DNA of 64,000 nucleotides from NCBI GenBank assembly GCA_946894095.1, contig OX335657.1, forward strand, positions 12,090,001-12,154,000, read 5' to 3'. The position numbers and the translations under genes were made by a program. Source of the stretch: Incurvaria masculella (taxonomy: Eukaryota > Arthropoda > Insecta > Lepidoptera > Incurvariidae). Positions within the stretch are counted from its first letter, which is position 1. Each line of letters starts with the position of its first letter. A model generated the notes under the pieces. It was not told the origin of the DNA. It saw nothing but the letters and a program-made list of their open reading frames with translations, and did no database searches. Of this stretch, positions 22,640-34,033 are shown piece by piece.

Positions 22640-23878
22640 CTAGCGGCCCGCTCCGGCTTCGCACGGGTATAAAATATATAGAGTATGTCACTTACTGAAA
22701 AAATGATTAACATCGATCCATTAGTTTTGATTTATTCATTACTGCCCGTGGCCCGCACGCGCTAAATTTGGAGTAAAACAATTCCCCTTTCCTTATACCA
22801 TGAGTATTTCCTGCTATCTTTGGAATATCTTAATTCATACACTACATTTTTACTTATTTACTTTTTAAATTTTTACCTATTTATTTTATTTTTACAGCAA
22901 TTAATATATTACAGAATGTCATTATATACAACGTTCACAGCTTTATTGTCATTAGACAATACAAACATGTTTTCTCTAGAGGTTACTCTTGAAATAGCGA
23001 CATACAGTTGGCCATGTGAAAAACAGTCAACGCTCAAATCTAAACCTGCAACGTTGAAGGTTTGACCCTGCGATTTATTAATGGTCATTGCAATTTTTAA
23101 ATATGTAATATCTTCGAAAATATTCATTTAAATCATATGCTGTAACGGGCCATATAGATCCATATTAAATCAACAATTTATTTAAGGTATTTAATTGGAT
23201 AAGGATTAATGCTGTATTGGTTAAAATCACTTCGAAAATTAGCCATTATTTGTCGTAAAAAGTAAATGACAAAAAAATGTTATTGTGGGATATCCATAAG
23301 AGATAGACATATACCATCGCGGAGTTTTCTGTAGACCTTTTCAATGTGTACAATACTTAGTACGTTATTTTGACAAATCTCGTAGGGTTCAGCCTGCGTT
23401 TGCAATGTAAGCGGAAAAATGATTTTTTAAGCTATTGCATAGCTTCTATCGAGGGCCTTGAGCGCGGGGACCGAATCCAGATATTCCGTAACAAAAAAAA
23501 ACCTCACGCTCCCCACTCCGACGGGCACGGAGGTGTGTGCCGGTAGCGCTACTTCACACCAGGGGGAGCGGGGCCGGGGGCGGCGGCGGGAGCGGCGGCG
23601 GGGGCGGCATAAGTTGATACAAAATGCTATGCAATAGCTTTACCGCGGCAGTCCCCGAGTGCCACACGTCTTTTTTTATGACATCACATTGGAAACCTCA
23701 AAAATAACAGTATTTCTCCACTATTTAATGGATGTTATTATACATATAAACCTTCCTCTTTAATCACTCTATCTATTAAAAAAAACCGCATCAAAATCCG
23801 TTGAGTAGTTTTAAAGATTTAAGCGAACATGGGGATATAGGGACAGAGAAAGCGACTTTGTTTTATACTATGTAGTGA
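22640..23878 (-). mobile_element. Helitron with both termini, internally deleted
   Basis: Read on the minus strand, the element starts 'TCACTACATAGTATAAAAC' at 23878 and ends in a GC-rich hairpin-forming 'CCGGAGCGGGCCGCTAG' at 22640. It has the Helitron 5'-TC, 3'-CTAG and insertion between A and T: the flanking base is A on the 5' side and T on the 3' side. A helicase remnant survives at 22909-23127. A GC-rich tract lies at about 23560-23610. At 1239 bp it lacks Rep and most of the helicase, so it can move only in trans. Confidence 0.85.
22909..23127 (-). pseudogene. Helitron Pif1-like helicase C-terminal remnant
   Basis: Encodes 72 residues of the C-terminal end of a Pif1-type helicase, including 'AMTINKSQGQT' (motif V/VI region) and 'SHGQLYVAISRVTSRENMF'. 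This is the part usually found at the 3' end of the Rep-Hel frame, in agreement with its place near the 3' end of the element. Walker motifs and the Rep domain are missing. Confidence 0.88.
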
Positions 23879-24140
23879 TAATACAATGCATGAAAACTCA
23901 TGGAATGGGCATACCTCAATGTAATTTGTCGTTAATCATGTATTTTTTTTTGTGTTGTATCTGCTTCATGGCAATCTGTTTAGAAAACAATGAGGCACTT
24001 CTTTATTTGATGTTACTCTGTTTTGGTTGTCTTCTCCAAGAGTTTCTTCTTATTGGAATGATCCAATGTACTCTCTTTTGGGCTTAGGAGTTCATAATGT
24101 AATGACATGAATTTATTTAATTTAAGTGTTTTTTTTACAG

Positions 24141-24255
24141 GAAGGACCTACTCGCCTGGGAAGAAAAGATGATAGCAGAAGGAAACATAGAATATATTCG
24201 AACTAGGAAAACTCCTGTCACAGATAAGAAACCAAAAAGCAAAGATATCAAATAG
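24141..24255 (+). CDS. TFAM: TFAM, exon 4 (C-terminus)
   Basis: The first base completes the split arginine codon. The exon then encodes 'KDLLAWEEKMIAEGNIEYIR' and a lysine-rich tail 'KKPKSKDIK' ending at TAG (24253-24255). The 'W-EKM---G' pattern ends HMG box B in insect TFAMs. The basic C-terminal tail is the part that activates promoters in animal TFAM. The same frame stays open for 86 codons after the TAG (see 24256-24516). Confidence 0.85.
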
Positions 24256-24516
24256 GAAGTCGGGTGTCTTGGAGACGATGTGGACATACAATCAAGCTCA
24301 AATACAGACAATATTAAGTCACCACAAGATCACCATAAAAAGTATTTTGATGAAAAGTTAGCCTCAGACAGGCAGGACAAAACTCAGTCTACAGAGCTCC
24401 GAGACACGGGTGACCCGAAACAAATCGATGAACCTAAGAACAAAGAGACCAATAGTGAAAACAATCAGTCTAGTAAGACTTTATACACTTCTATTAAGAA
24501 ACTGTTTAGATTTTAA
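24256..24516 (+). other. in-frame open extension after the TFAM stop
   Basis: After TAG (24253-24255) the TFAM frame continues for 86 sense codons to TAA at 24514-24516. The predicted residues are strongly hydrophilic (many K, D, E, Q, S, N), ending 'TLYTSIKKLFRF'. An open stretch of this length is unexpected in sequence this AT-rich. It could be a stop-readthrough extension, a recently truncated C-terminal tail, or a base-call error at the stop. The context is AAA-TAG-GAA, which is not a strong known readthrough signal. Confidence 0.4.
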
Positions 24517-25162
24517 ACACATTGTTTAAGTTGTGTCGTATTTGGATTTTAGACTTACTTATTGTTTTAATTAGTTGTATGGTAGTTTTATATCCTAGTT
24601 TTCTTTAAGGTACAAAAGAACCCTGATTGAGCCGTTTTTTATTGCTTTTTTGTATTTGCGTTTTTTGACATAAAGAAGAGACGTATTTCGTTTGAAGGGT
24701 CAAAACATTAGTAAAGTTTCATGTTTAAACCCTTCGGAATACATAGGTATGTTTACAGTCATAGGATTCTGTTCTGTTTAATCATGCGCTCTTTTTGCAC
24801 TGTTTTTTTTGGCATAGATTTCTTGGCCAATATCCAGCAAATTAGACACGAGGTGTTATGATTAAATCAAATACCTAGCGAAAAGTGACTTTTTTTCTGG
24901 CTGTAAGACCAGAGGGACATTCTGTTATTTCACCGCTATGATAGCATGCACCCTATTCACGATGCTGCAATGCAAAACACATACTAAATAGTACCATGCA
25001 CAATTTAGTGTACAGAAGAATGCGGTCCAATATAAAAATGTCAAAAGTGAAATCAGGGTTCTTTTGTATATACATTTATAACACGACGCCATGCAATCTC
25101 AGCGCTAGCTAGAAGCATCAAACTTCATCTTAGATTACCATCTGTTATTTTCTAACTTAAAA
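24517..25162. other. TFAM 3' flank, no further gene
   Basis: Probably contains the TFAM 3' UTR. I see no clear canonical AATAAA soon after the stop and nothing coding. Confidence 0.4.
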
Positions 25163-25777
25163 CAGGGGTTCCCAAACCTTTTGAGTATATGGTTCCCTTA
25201 GGGAGTCAGAATATTTCAAGGCTGCCTTAGTCATATCATAGACAAAGGATAGTAGGGATTGACTGCTAACGTCATGCAACCTACAAAACTCGCTAAATAC
25301 TTCTTATTTTCGCTGATACTATAAAATTTCTAACCAGCGCCATCTTTCATTCCTCATTTCATTTCATTTCGTAGTCAAACTACACTAAGTTAGGTCACAA
25401 AGATCCACTGCCAGAACTAGTTACACCGTTATTAAACTAAGCTTAATTCCAAACATTGCCTAGGCAGGCATAATGGAAATGTTACATTTTAATTATAAAT
25501 TAACTTATGTCATTGTAAAAAAAAAAACATTGTTATTCATTGGTTTGTTTTAAATGTGTTCTCAAATGTGAATTGCAACGCCATCTGTTGACTTTTGTTA
25601 TCCCTATTCGACACTTGTATCTTATTTATTTATTTATTTGATAGGTATGACGTTAGCAATATTTCCCAACTATAATTTATCTGTGGTCATATGGATCCGA
25701 TGAATGTCGCATTGCGGCGCCCGGAGGGCTAGCGGTGGTGCCCCAGGCCGCAACGACGCAAACTTTGAGAACCACTG
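25163..25777. mobile_element. hAT-like non-autonomous element
   Basis: The left end 'caggggttcccaaacctttt' and the right end, inverse 'cagtggttctcaaagtttgc', match the CAGNGGTTCYCAAA ends typical of Charlie-like hAT elements. Length is about 615 bp with no transposase frame. The 8-bp flanks do not match, so the target duplication has decayed or the ends are slightly off. Includes an (ATTT)n run. Confidence 0.6.
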
Positions 25778-26816
25778 GTCTATAGGGTCAAGGGTTTATG
25801 CTCACGCTTTAACCGTTTCTATATGTGGTTAGGCTAATCCTAATTGTCAAATTTATGCTGCCAATTTCACCTCGCAAGGTGCCACAACTTGCAAATTAAA
25901 TACATAAGCAGTCAAGGCCAAAATAAGTAAATTAAACTGTGAGTGTGAGCACAAATGCTCAATGGGATGCTTTTAGAAGGCACCTTTTAAGACATAATGT
26001 TTAAAACCCGTAGTTGATGCAATACTTAGTGGTTTTAGTTGCTTTTTTGTCTTTAGTGTTTTGCAGGTTGTGTGACGTATTATCTGTATTTTGTTCCTTT
26101 CCTAGTTCGTATTTACCTAACCTAACTTTGCATCACAATATATTTCAAACCCTTCAGTGGGCACCATCTGCAAATGCACAAAGCCACTTTCGAATTATTC
26201 TGTTTCTGTGTAGATCATGGATGTAGTGTACATATGTGTTGAGTTAGACATATGCTGTAACTCGGTTTATTGTAATAAATGTTTTTTTAAATCTTTTATT
26301 GTAATCTGACCTACCTAAATGAGCCAAGTTAGCGCATATGTCTTTGACATTTTATTATATCTCTTTAGATGTGGTTAAGTGTATGCATATACAAGCATCG
26401 GTGTTGCAAGTCATGTTTTCTTCCCTCCGCTACTGGGCCAAAAGGTAAGGCAAAAATATGTTTATGCTATTTACGCCTCATACCAATATTTATTTTGAGG
26501 TCATTTGAAATTCACTGACCCCTAAACTATTCGGTTCTCTTCTGCAGACTCAGATCGGTGACTCAACCGACGCAGATATATTTGCTACATAAAATATTTT
26601 GCGCTGTCTTACTCGCTCGCTACGTTGCATTGCCTGCCCGCACTATTACTTCGTTTTCGATGTCTGCTGTGTTGCTGGAAATAATTAAAATGCATGCACT
26701 GAATTAAAGGATTTATATAAAAAAGATAAAAACGAAATAGTAAAAAAACTACAAATGGTTCTGTGGAAGCATTTACTTGCAAAAAATATTTTGTTTGTCG
26801 TTTTGAGTTGGAGTAA
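25778..26816. other. intergenic, no gene recognised
   Basis: AT-rich sequence with no supported feature. Confidence 0.4.
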
Positions 26817-26921
26817 ATAATAGGTCGGGGAAAAAGTCTTTTCGCATTATAGTATGTATGAACTTGTAATAAAATCTCTTTGGCTATACTATTTGTATCT
26901 GGCTGGTTTTGGTATCATTGA
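26817..26921 (+). repeat. solitary left end of the mariner element
   Basis: 105 bases that appear identical to 27391-27495, the left end of the mariner, including its TIR. It lies in the same orientation 574 bases upstream and stops abruptly at 'ggtatcattga'. Confidence 0.9.
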
Positions 26922-27394
26922 CTCACAGGTGAAAATCTCATGAGTAGACCCTCTGCTATGAGGACGGTACGCATTCCTTCAATAACTCTTATCCAACTTC
27001 TGTTTGTTTTCAAATGTAGATCCATGTGCCCAACTGATTTTGATGCTGTTTTTACTTACTTATAGCTAAATTTTTCCAATCAATTAGGCTATTTGACATC
27101 AGATAAAATTACCTAAAGAGTGAACATTGGATTTGTAGATGAGGGAAGCAAATCGAGAAAATTATTCCAAAATAATTGCGTTCATTTCCGATTAATGATG
27201 TCACCAGACTAAAATCTACAAATAAGCAGTATCGTGAGCAACACAGGGGCATAATAAAATAAATTCATAAATTTAATTAACCTTGAACAATTGTATTTGC
27301 CAAATGCGTGGGCTCGCTATGGGCTCGAATTAAAAATAAAAATTATAGTTGCTGGAAATCGAACCTAGCGGCCCTGGCTTCGGTCACCATATAA

Positions 27395-28677
27395 TAGGTC
27401 GGGGAAAAAGTCTTTTCGCATTATAGTATGTATGAACTTGTAATAAAATCTCTTTGGCTATACTATTTGTATCTGGCTGGTTTTGGTATCATTGAAAGTT
27501 TAAATTTTAAAGAACATAATTCCAAATTCAAATTAGGAAAATGTGTGATTCTCATTTGTTTTTCGTACTGTCAAAATGAGTGAATCTAATGAAGAAATTC
27601 GATACATTTTGAAATTTTACTACAAAAAAGGTAAAAATGCAACGCAAGCCGCGAAAAAAATTTGCGATGTTTATGGACCTAGTGCAGTGTCTGTGGGAGT
27701 AGCACAAATTTGGTTTAAGCGTTTTCAATCCGGAAATTTTGATGTCAAAGATGCACGTCGCTCTGGTCGCCCTATTACGGATAAAATGGATGCCATTTTT
27801 GAAAAAGTGGAGCAAGATCGGCATATCAGTAGTTACGACGTAGCTGAAGAACTAGGAATTGACCACAAAACAGTTTTGGCGCATTTGAAAAAAACTGGGT
27901 ACACAAAAAAGCTCGATATTTGGGTACCTCACGAGCTCACTGAAAGAAACCTAATGAACCGTGTACTCATTTGTGATTCTTTATTACGACGTAATGAAAC
28001 CGAACCATTTTTGAAGAAGCTGATAACTGGTGATGAAAAGTGGATCACGTACGACAAGAACGTGCGAAAAAGGTCGTGGTCAAAGGCCGGTCAAGCTTCA
28101 CAGACTGTGGCGAAACCCGGGTTAACTCGCAACAAGGTGATGCTGTGTGTGTGGTGGGATTGGAAGGGCATTATTCATTATGAGCTGTTACCACCAGGCA
28201 GGACCATCGATTCTGAACTCTACTGCGAACAACTGATGAGATTAAAGCAAGAAGTTGAGAGAAAGCGGCCGGAATCAATCAACAGAAGGGGTGTGGTTTT
28301 TCATCATGATAACGCTAGACCTCACACATCTTTAGCCACTCAGCAAAAACTTAGAGAGTTTGGCTGGGAGGTGTTAATGCATCCGCCGTATAGTCCTGAC
28401 CTTGCACCTTCAGATTTCCACCTGTTTAGGTCTCTTCAGAATTCTTTAGGCAGTGTCAGGTTAACATCACGAGAGGACTGCCAAAACCACTTGTCGCGGT
28501 ATATTGATCAGAAGTCCCAATATTTCTATAGCAATGGGATCATGTCCCTACCTACAAGATGGCAAAAAGTTATCGAACAAAATGGTACCTACATACTTTA
28601 GTTAAATGTAAATAAACCACATTAAAAAATGTTTTGAATTTTCTTAAAAAATGCGAAGAAACTTTTTCCCCAACCAA
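27395..28677 (+). mobile_element. mariner transposon, apparently intact
   Basis: Terminal inverted repeats of about 29 bp: left 'taggtcggggaaaaag', right (inverted) 'ttggttggggaaaaag', both continuing to 'ttcgcatt'. They differ at a few positions. A TA follows the right end, but the left junction does not give a clean TA duplication. Length 1283 bp and one uninterrupted transposase frame are typical of mariner. Confidence 0.9.
27576..28601 (+). CDS. mariner transposase
   Basis: A 341-residue cut-and-paste transposase, normal length for mariner. The N-terminal paired-like helix-turn-helix region includes 'AQIWFKRFQSGNFDVKD' and 'RSGRP' (residues 43-66). The second helix-turn-helix region is around 'DVAEELGIDHKTVLAHLKK', followed by the mariner signature 'WVPHEL' (116-121). 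The catalytic triad is D153 ('GDEKWI'), D245 ('HHDNARPH') and D280 ('PDLAPSDFHLF'), with exactly 34 residues between the last two, giving D,D34D. No stop or frameshift is seen, so it could be active. The start ATG is preceded by 'tcaaa' and fits the family's N-terminus. The sequence resembles the mariner clade that includes Hsmar1-like elements, but the subfamily is not assigned. Confidence 0.95.
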   Translation: MSESNEEIRYILKFYYKKGKNATQAAKKICDVYGPSAVSVGVAQIWFKRFQSGNFDVKDARRSGRPITDKMDAIFEKVEQDRHISSYDVAEELGIDHKTVLAHLKKTGYTKKLDIWVPHELTERNLMNRVLICDSLLRRNETEPFLKKLITGDEKWITYDKNVRKRSWSKAGQASQTVAKPGLTRNKVMLCVWWDWKGIIHYELLPPGRTIDSELYCEQLMRLKQEVERKRPESINRRGVVFHHDNARPHTSLATQQKLREFGWEVLMHPPYSPDLAPSDFHLFRSLQNSLGSVRLTSREDCQNHLSRYIDQKSQYFYSNGIMSLPTRWQKVIEQNGTYIL

Positions 28678-28679
28678 TA

Positions 28680-29067
28680 TTATTCAAGAGACATTGAATG
28701 AATCTTATTTCATTCAATGTCTATTAAAAGCTTACATACATATAGCATTGCATTGGATCCGTGATCAAATTACAAACCAAATATGAAAACGAATCTGAGA
28801 GTTACAAACACCTATCAGGCTTTTTCAGGTGCCTCAGTCAATATTAAGACACGGCGCTTAGTTTTTTCTAGTGTGGTTACATAACATATGAAAGATGATA
28901 AATATGGACGTTAATCAACGACACCTTCACACTATGCAATCATTAGATTTACAAACAAAACAGTGTTCTTAGAAATTAAGTTACTTTATTATGTTGGATG
29001 GACAGCAAACTGGCTTAAATTTAATATTTGCTATTTACTTTTCTCTTTGTCATTGCTACACTATTTG
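28680..29067. other. intergenic, no gene recognised
   Basis: AT-rich. 'gaatgaatcttatttcattcaatgtc' forms a short inverted repeat near 28694-28722. Nothing coding. Confidence 0.4.
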
Positions 29068-29472
29068 TCTAAGGTAGGCCTTCCCAATCAACTCCCCATA
29101 CAAACGTGGAAAGAAGATCATGCGCATCTTGTCGGAGATCCAAAGCATACTTAAAACAGCTTTGTTTAATAGAACTAGATGTTTCATGGCATGGCATGAT
29201 GTAAATTTGATCGTCAATTACTCAACAATATTATAAAAAAGGGTTAGTCATCAGACCTAGCTTGTTTATTAAAATATTAAATATTAAAAATGTTGTAAAC
29301 CTTACCAAATCAAACACTTTGCGCATTGTCTGCTTTGTGGACACGTTGCATCCTCCTCATGACGGATCCTCTTTTTCTTTGAAACAGAGAAGGTCTCAGA
29401 TTGCAATAGCATTTGTTTTTGTTGTGCCCGCGAATGAGTTAGTCCCGTCGGGAAGGACCACCTTTAAGTACT
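29068..29472. mobile_element. TTAA element family 1, deleted copy
   Basis: Matches, in reverse orientation, the complete copy at 39059-39590. Left: 'aaggtaggcc' then 'ctccccatacaaa' and 'ggaaagaagatca'. Right: 'gcccgcgaatgagtt' and 'ggaccacctttaa'. The right flank keeps TTAA; the left has become CTAA. Interior parts are missing. Confidence 0.7.
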
Positions 29473-30628
29473 CAGCAACAGTTAAAAAAAGATCATTATA
29501 CACTGAAACGCATTTGAATGAAATGAATGAATTTAGATGATGTATTTCTAGATAATTCCATAAATGTAAGTTGAGAATGTTTCTAACGGACCTTGCATGA
29601 TATATGTGCACGCGGAGGTAAATACATTTTCGTTTAATTGCATTTATTTATTGAGCAAGGATCCAGTTACCTCTGCTCTATAAAATACTATGCATTTAGG
29701 AAGTCGTGAACTACCTTTAGAACTAGAACTAGTGTGAATACAATCTTGCAACAGTTTTTATCAAAAAAATATATTTACATATGCATCAACATTTTGCTTC
29801 AGGGAAACGCAGTCTACGGTATTTCTACTAGGTGGGTAATTTTGTTGCATTGATCACAGAATAGCTAATTTGTTCATTACTATTTCCTTAATTGACATTA
29901 TATATTTGCAGTTGGAACTGGACCTTTTCAACAAAAATCATTTTCGGACGGAAAAAATTACAGTTACATAAAAAACATGAAACTGGAAATTTTTAATGAC
30001 AATTTTCAAACAGAAATAAATTAACTCATGTTGAAAACTAGTATTTTTTATTTAATAAAATATATTTACACTTTTTATTTTTATAAAAGAGCATAAATAA
30101 CAATAAAGAAATGCATAATATTGAAATGTGCCTAGAATTTTACTATTGTCACACATTGGAATCAACCCAGTGGCAGTAAGATGGAGGCATCAAAGTAGTA
30201 TAAAAAACCAGCAATAGGTTTGATGCATGGACAAATGACTTCCCTTAAAAATTTTTAACCATATACCAGAGACACTGAGACAATTGCCATATTTTAAATT
30301 TAGGAAAAACTTATATAAGTGGCTCATAGAAAAAAGTTTTTACAGTGTCCAAGAATTTTTTTATTTTAAATAATGTCAGATAGTTATTTTTTTTTGTTTT
30401 GTTAATTGTGTCTTATTTTTAGGTATAATTTTGTACGCGGTAATACGCAAATTTTGGAAATGTACTGTAAATGTACTGGAAATGTACGGTCATGACCATA
30501 ATTGTAACAAAATAAATATTTCATTTCATTACCTACACGTACATTTAATCTTGGCACAATACACCTATATTTTGGTGCTAGGTTAAATTGTCTGTTCTTT
30601 AATTTTTTTTTTATGGTAACTGAACATC
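29473..30628. other. intergenic, no gene recognised
   Basis: AT-rich sequence. Nothing supported. Confidence 0.4.
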
Positions 30629-30722
30629 GATGGCTAATACTACTATACCTGCCGTCATGATTGTAGCCCAACGCACTACATTGGAACTAGGTGCCATGTC
30701 AGGACCTTCCTTGTATTGCACG
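30629..30722 (-). repeat. family B SINE 3' fragment
   Basis: Contains 'gatggctaatac', 'gtagcccaacgcac' and 'aggtgccatgtcaggacctt' in reverse orientation. Confidence 0.65.
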
Positions 30723-30937
30723 GCTCCATTGAACTGGATTGTAAAAATAACTTATTGTCACTTTGGTTATCGTTCATTCAATGCAAGCTTTCACTAGAGC
30801 ATGTAAAAATAATACAAGTCAGCCCACTGCATTTCTTTCCCTACATGTCTTCAGAGGCGTATAAGGAATTTGAAATTCATGGTTCAGATTTCACGTTTAA
30901 CTGTAGGTCAGCGTTCTATTAGGTGGAACTTCAATCG

Positions 30938-31130
30938 AAGGGTTAATCCCACCAGGTTGTGTACCATCGCATGAAATGAATGATGGTCGCAATAAAACCT
31001 TTTCCATCCAGTTCTAAGCAGTAATGCAATATAAGGAAGGTACTGGCATGGCACCTGGTAGCAGTATGAGGTGTGTTGGGCTAATATGACATGCGTAGTA
31101 TCAACCATCAATTTCAGTCATAACAAAAGA
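30938..31130 (+). repeat. family B SINE, 5'-truncated
   Basis: Body to tail: 'gggttaatcccaccagg', 'taccatcgcatgaa', 'tggcatggcacctgg', 'gtgtgttgggctaat'. Confidence 0.7.
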
Positions 31131-31922
31131 TCCACTCTATTTTAAACAAAAAAAATCATCTAACTTTTAAATTACAATCTGTTGCATATTTGGACATTCA
31201 GTAATAGTTTAGTGCATTTTTAGTCTTGGCTTTATAGGATGACTTCCAGTGAAGCAACCTAATAGTTTACGAAGGCGATAGGATCATCTTGCTAAGACGT
31301 CTTGAGGAATTCTCCACTTCAGTCGGCGATATGTTGGCTTTTCATCCATCAGGAAATTTGGTGGAATTACATTTAACATTTTGTCGAAATTGTTCCGACA
31401 TGCATGCGCCAGATACATATGTCAATACTAAGAAATAGTTGTGCAACCGACGCAACTAAATTTCTATAGAGTTTGAAAAGACGGCGACAAGTGTGCGGTA
31501 GTGAAGCAATAGGATAGTCACTACATAAAGTTTTACATGATTTTAATTTTTTATCAGTTATATATACCTACCAAAGGATGCATCCATAGCGTCACAATGT
31601 TTAGCGTGGCAATACAGTAGAGCCCGGACTAACTGACCTGAGTTGATATAAATTTAGAAAGCTTGTTCATAACGAGTAGGTTCATCTGCCTTATTGAAGA
31701 TCTAAAGCACTAAATAATGACATGTCCATATTTTGAAAAACCCAGATGTATTCATTTGTGCATGCTAAAATTGAAACTAGCAATATTAATATGAGCAAAC
31801 ATTATTCACTGAGAACATTATGGATTAACTAATCTAACATGGCAATTTGTGACTAAATTTGATATGATATTTAAACATTACTACATATTTAAAAAGGCAC
31901 AAGCTTGTATTACAATGAAACT
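31131..31922. other. intergenic, downstream of CAMLG
   Basis: No gene seen. The minus-strand AATAAA for CAMLG lies just to the right, at 31923-31928. Confidence 0.4.
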
Positions 31923-31928
31923 TTTATT
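31923..31928 (-). terminator. candidate polyadenylation signal of CAMLG
   Basis: AATAAA on the minus strand, about 90 bases after the CAMLG stop. Confidence 0.5.
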
Positions 31929-32015
31929 ACTGTTAGACACCACTTTAAAAATAGATTAGGCCTGATTTGAAAGTTGTGCATTGTTATTGCAAATGTGCCT
32001 TGAGTGCCAATGGAG

Positions 32016-32599
32016 TCAAGCAAGTTGTATTTTTTTTCCATAGAAATATATGAATAATGACTGCGTACACACAGTGAAGAACAAATAGATGCAAATGTCT
32101 TGTGCAAATGTTAAAATCACCCTTACTACGCGCATAATGCTATTTACTTTCATCGGGGAGAGACCATTCATGAGTAGCATCGTGCTGACCACTCCCGACT
32201 CATGTGCGTCACGTTGCATGAACAACTTCGTGGCATCGTAGGCCAGCAGTGGGAGAAAAACATTTGCCGAATCTGAACCCTCCCAAAATAGGGAGTAAGT
32301 CACCTGAACTAGAAATGACATGAGAAGTATGTCCAATTTCGTGGAAGAGAGCCGTTCCCATGTTGTGGGGGCAGGTGGAGTCGTTTCTGCTCCAGGCATG
32401 GAAAATAGAAGTGAAGAAGTTCCTTCAGATAGGTTCTGGAGGAAATCATTAAGTTCCGGGGAGTCGTGGACAATACTGCTCAAGTTAAGTGGAGGCACAC
32501 CATCTGTGCAGCCGTTGTACAGTGGTGCCAATGTGTGAGCTGGGGTTGGAATGCTTAATTCTTCGACAGCCACAGAAGCCTCCACTGGAACTGGTAAGG
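32016..32599 (-). CDS. CAMLG: CAML/GET2 homologue (calcium-modulating ligand), exon 2
   Basis: Encodes residues 40-233. Acceptor (minus) 'gttgattcacag'. The exon begins in the phase left by exon 1 (codon GCC split 1+2). After a Ser/Pro-rich linker come hydrophobic stretches at about 128-145 ('LDILLMSFLVQVTYSLFW'), 152-167 and 203-226 ('FAQDICIYLFFTVCTQSLFI'), matching the three membrane segments of CAML. The segment 'GLSPMKVNSIMRV' to 'DICIYLFFT' parallels the conserved C-terminal block of vertebrate CAML. It ends at TGA. CAML with WRB/GET1 forms the ER receptor that accepts tail-anchored proteins from TRC40/GET3. Identification rests on pattern memory, not a search. Confidence 0.8.
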
Positions 32600-32680
32600 C
32601 TGTGAATCAACACATAAAAATAAAGATGTGAATACTTAAAGGGACAAGCAATTTAATTTCACATGAATCACGATGTATAC
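32600..32680 (-). other. CAMLG intron
   Basis: An 81-base intron, donor 'gtatac' and acceptor 'cacag' on the minus strand. Confidence 0.8.
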
Positions 32681-32798
32681 CGGTGTTATTTGTTACATTT
32701 GGTAAACTTTTTCCGGCGATGCGCTGCAGTCGGTCCTGAGAATTCTCAAGGATACGACGGCGACGAGCCTCGCGGCGAGCGGCGGCAGCGTCATCCAT
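32681..32798 (-). CDS. CAMLG: CAML/GET2 homologue, exon 1
   Basis: Encodes the cytosolic N-terminus: 'MDDAAAARREARRRRILENS' then 'QDRLQRIAGKSL'. The run of arginines followed by 'ILENSQ-RL-RI-G' is the GET3/TRC40-binding signature shared by yeast Get2 and animal CAML ('RRRKLLMNSEQRINRIMG' in vertebrates, from memory). The first ATG has a purine-free but usable context. The protein of 233 residues is shorter than vertebrate CAML, mostly in the linker. Confidence 0.82.
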
Positions 32799-33711
32799 GG
32801 TATATTATAGGTAGATGATAAACAAACTATTTTTTAGAAATAATACTTTCGTGTACCCGTGAGGATAATAATATTCTATAGTGACTTAAATTAGTGATTC
32901 TATGCACGTGCATAGAATATCGCATGACAGCGACACAGAATACAGTAAAGCTTGGGTTTGTTCGGGCAAAGATGGTTCCATTCCGCCCTGTACTTTACGT
33001 CAGAACGGAATCCGAAACGAATCACAATCATCTTAATCTCATAAGGCAAACGCACAAAAAAGAGAAATTATATCCAAATTCATTAAAAACTTACCAAATT
33101 TTTCAACGTTACGAAATCGAACTCAATATAACGTGATTTTAGGCGATTTGATGGCTGACATTCAAGTGAAAATTGACAGATCTTGCTCCAGGTCCGTGTT
33201 CCACGTGTGCGGCGTGAAAAAGAGTGAAGCAAATCCGAACCGCTCTAACGATCAGCGAAAAAGGCCGAGGTAGTTACCCGGAAGTGTTATTTTGTTAGCT
33301 AAAACGCTATTTCTTACACTCGATAGCACGGAGCAGTCTGCGCGATCACAGCCCATATCTATGATAATAAACTTTTTAAATGTATTTTCCTCACGGAAAG
33401 GCAAAAGCTTGTGCCTTATAGTCTTTTCTTTCGTGTATATAATGGAAGTTATTTCTCCATACATTCTTCACCTCCATGGGTAAAAAACAATTTTATTTGC
33501 CGTTTTAAACTCACTTGAGCTGCGGTGCGGTTGGAATGCTCGGGATGATAGGTAAGTTACTGCTCGCGCCACCGTCCCGAGGAAGGCGGGCGCCTGTAGG
33601 CAGACAAAATCATAATGACAAAAAATGTTGTTTTTTGTGTTGGAAACGGCACCATAACCAGATATATGTATTTTATTTCACTTGACCAAATAGAGACAGT
33701 AGTATTCAGAG
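32799..33711. other. CAMLG upstream region, no further gene
   Basis: Probably holds the CAMLG promoter. There is no clear TATA box and no supported coding region. Confidence 0.4.
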
Positions 33712-34033
33712 TTGGCGTGATAACTCCCGACGGGACTAACTTATTCGCGGGCATGGTACAAAACCGTGGGATCAGCCACATGCCCACAAAGCTGACAAAG
33801 CGCATAGTGATTAATTTGGTAAAATTAACGAAAATTGTAATTACAAAACGACTTATAGTAAAAAAATTAAACAAAAAACCAATTGATTATAAATAAATCT
33901 TCACGAAACAAGCTAGGTCTGATGACTAATATTTTTAATATGTTTTTATTTTATTGTTGAGTAATCCACCTTCAAATTTATTGTATAAAACACGAGAAAA
34001 AATCAAACTTTCGGACCTAATAACTTCCAGCTG

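Larger units (their letters stand above)
21850..24140 (+). other. TFAM intron 3
   Basis: Starts 'gtgcgc' and ends in a T-rich tract plus 'acag'. It carries a broken RT fragment (about 22188-22620) and, directly after it, a Helitron (22640-23878). Confidence 0.8.

Noticed and set aside
33557..33896. Open frames of 93-105 codons on both strands
   Set aside because: They lie largely in the TTAA family 1 repeat and have no protein family.
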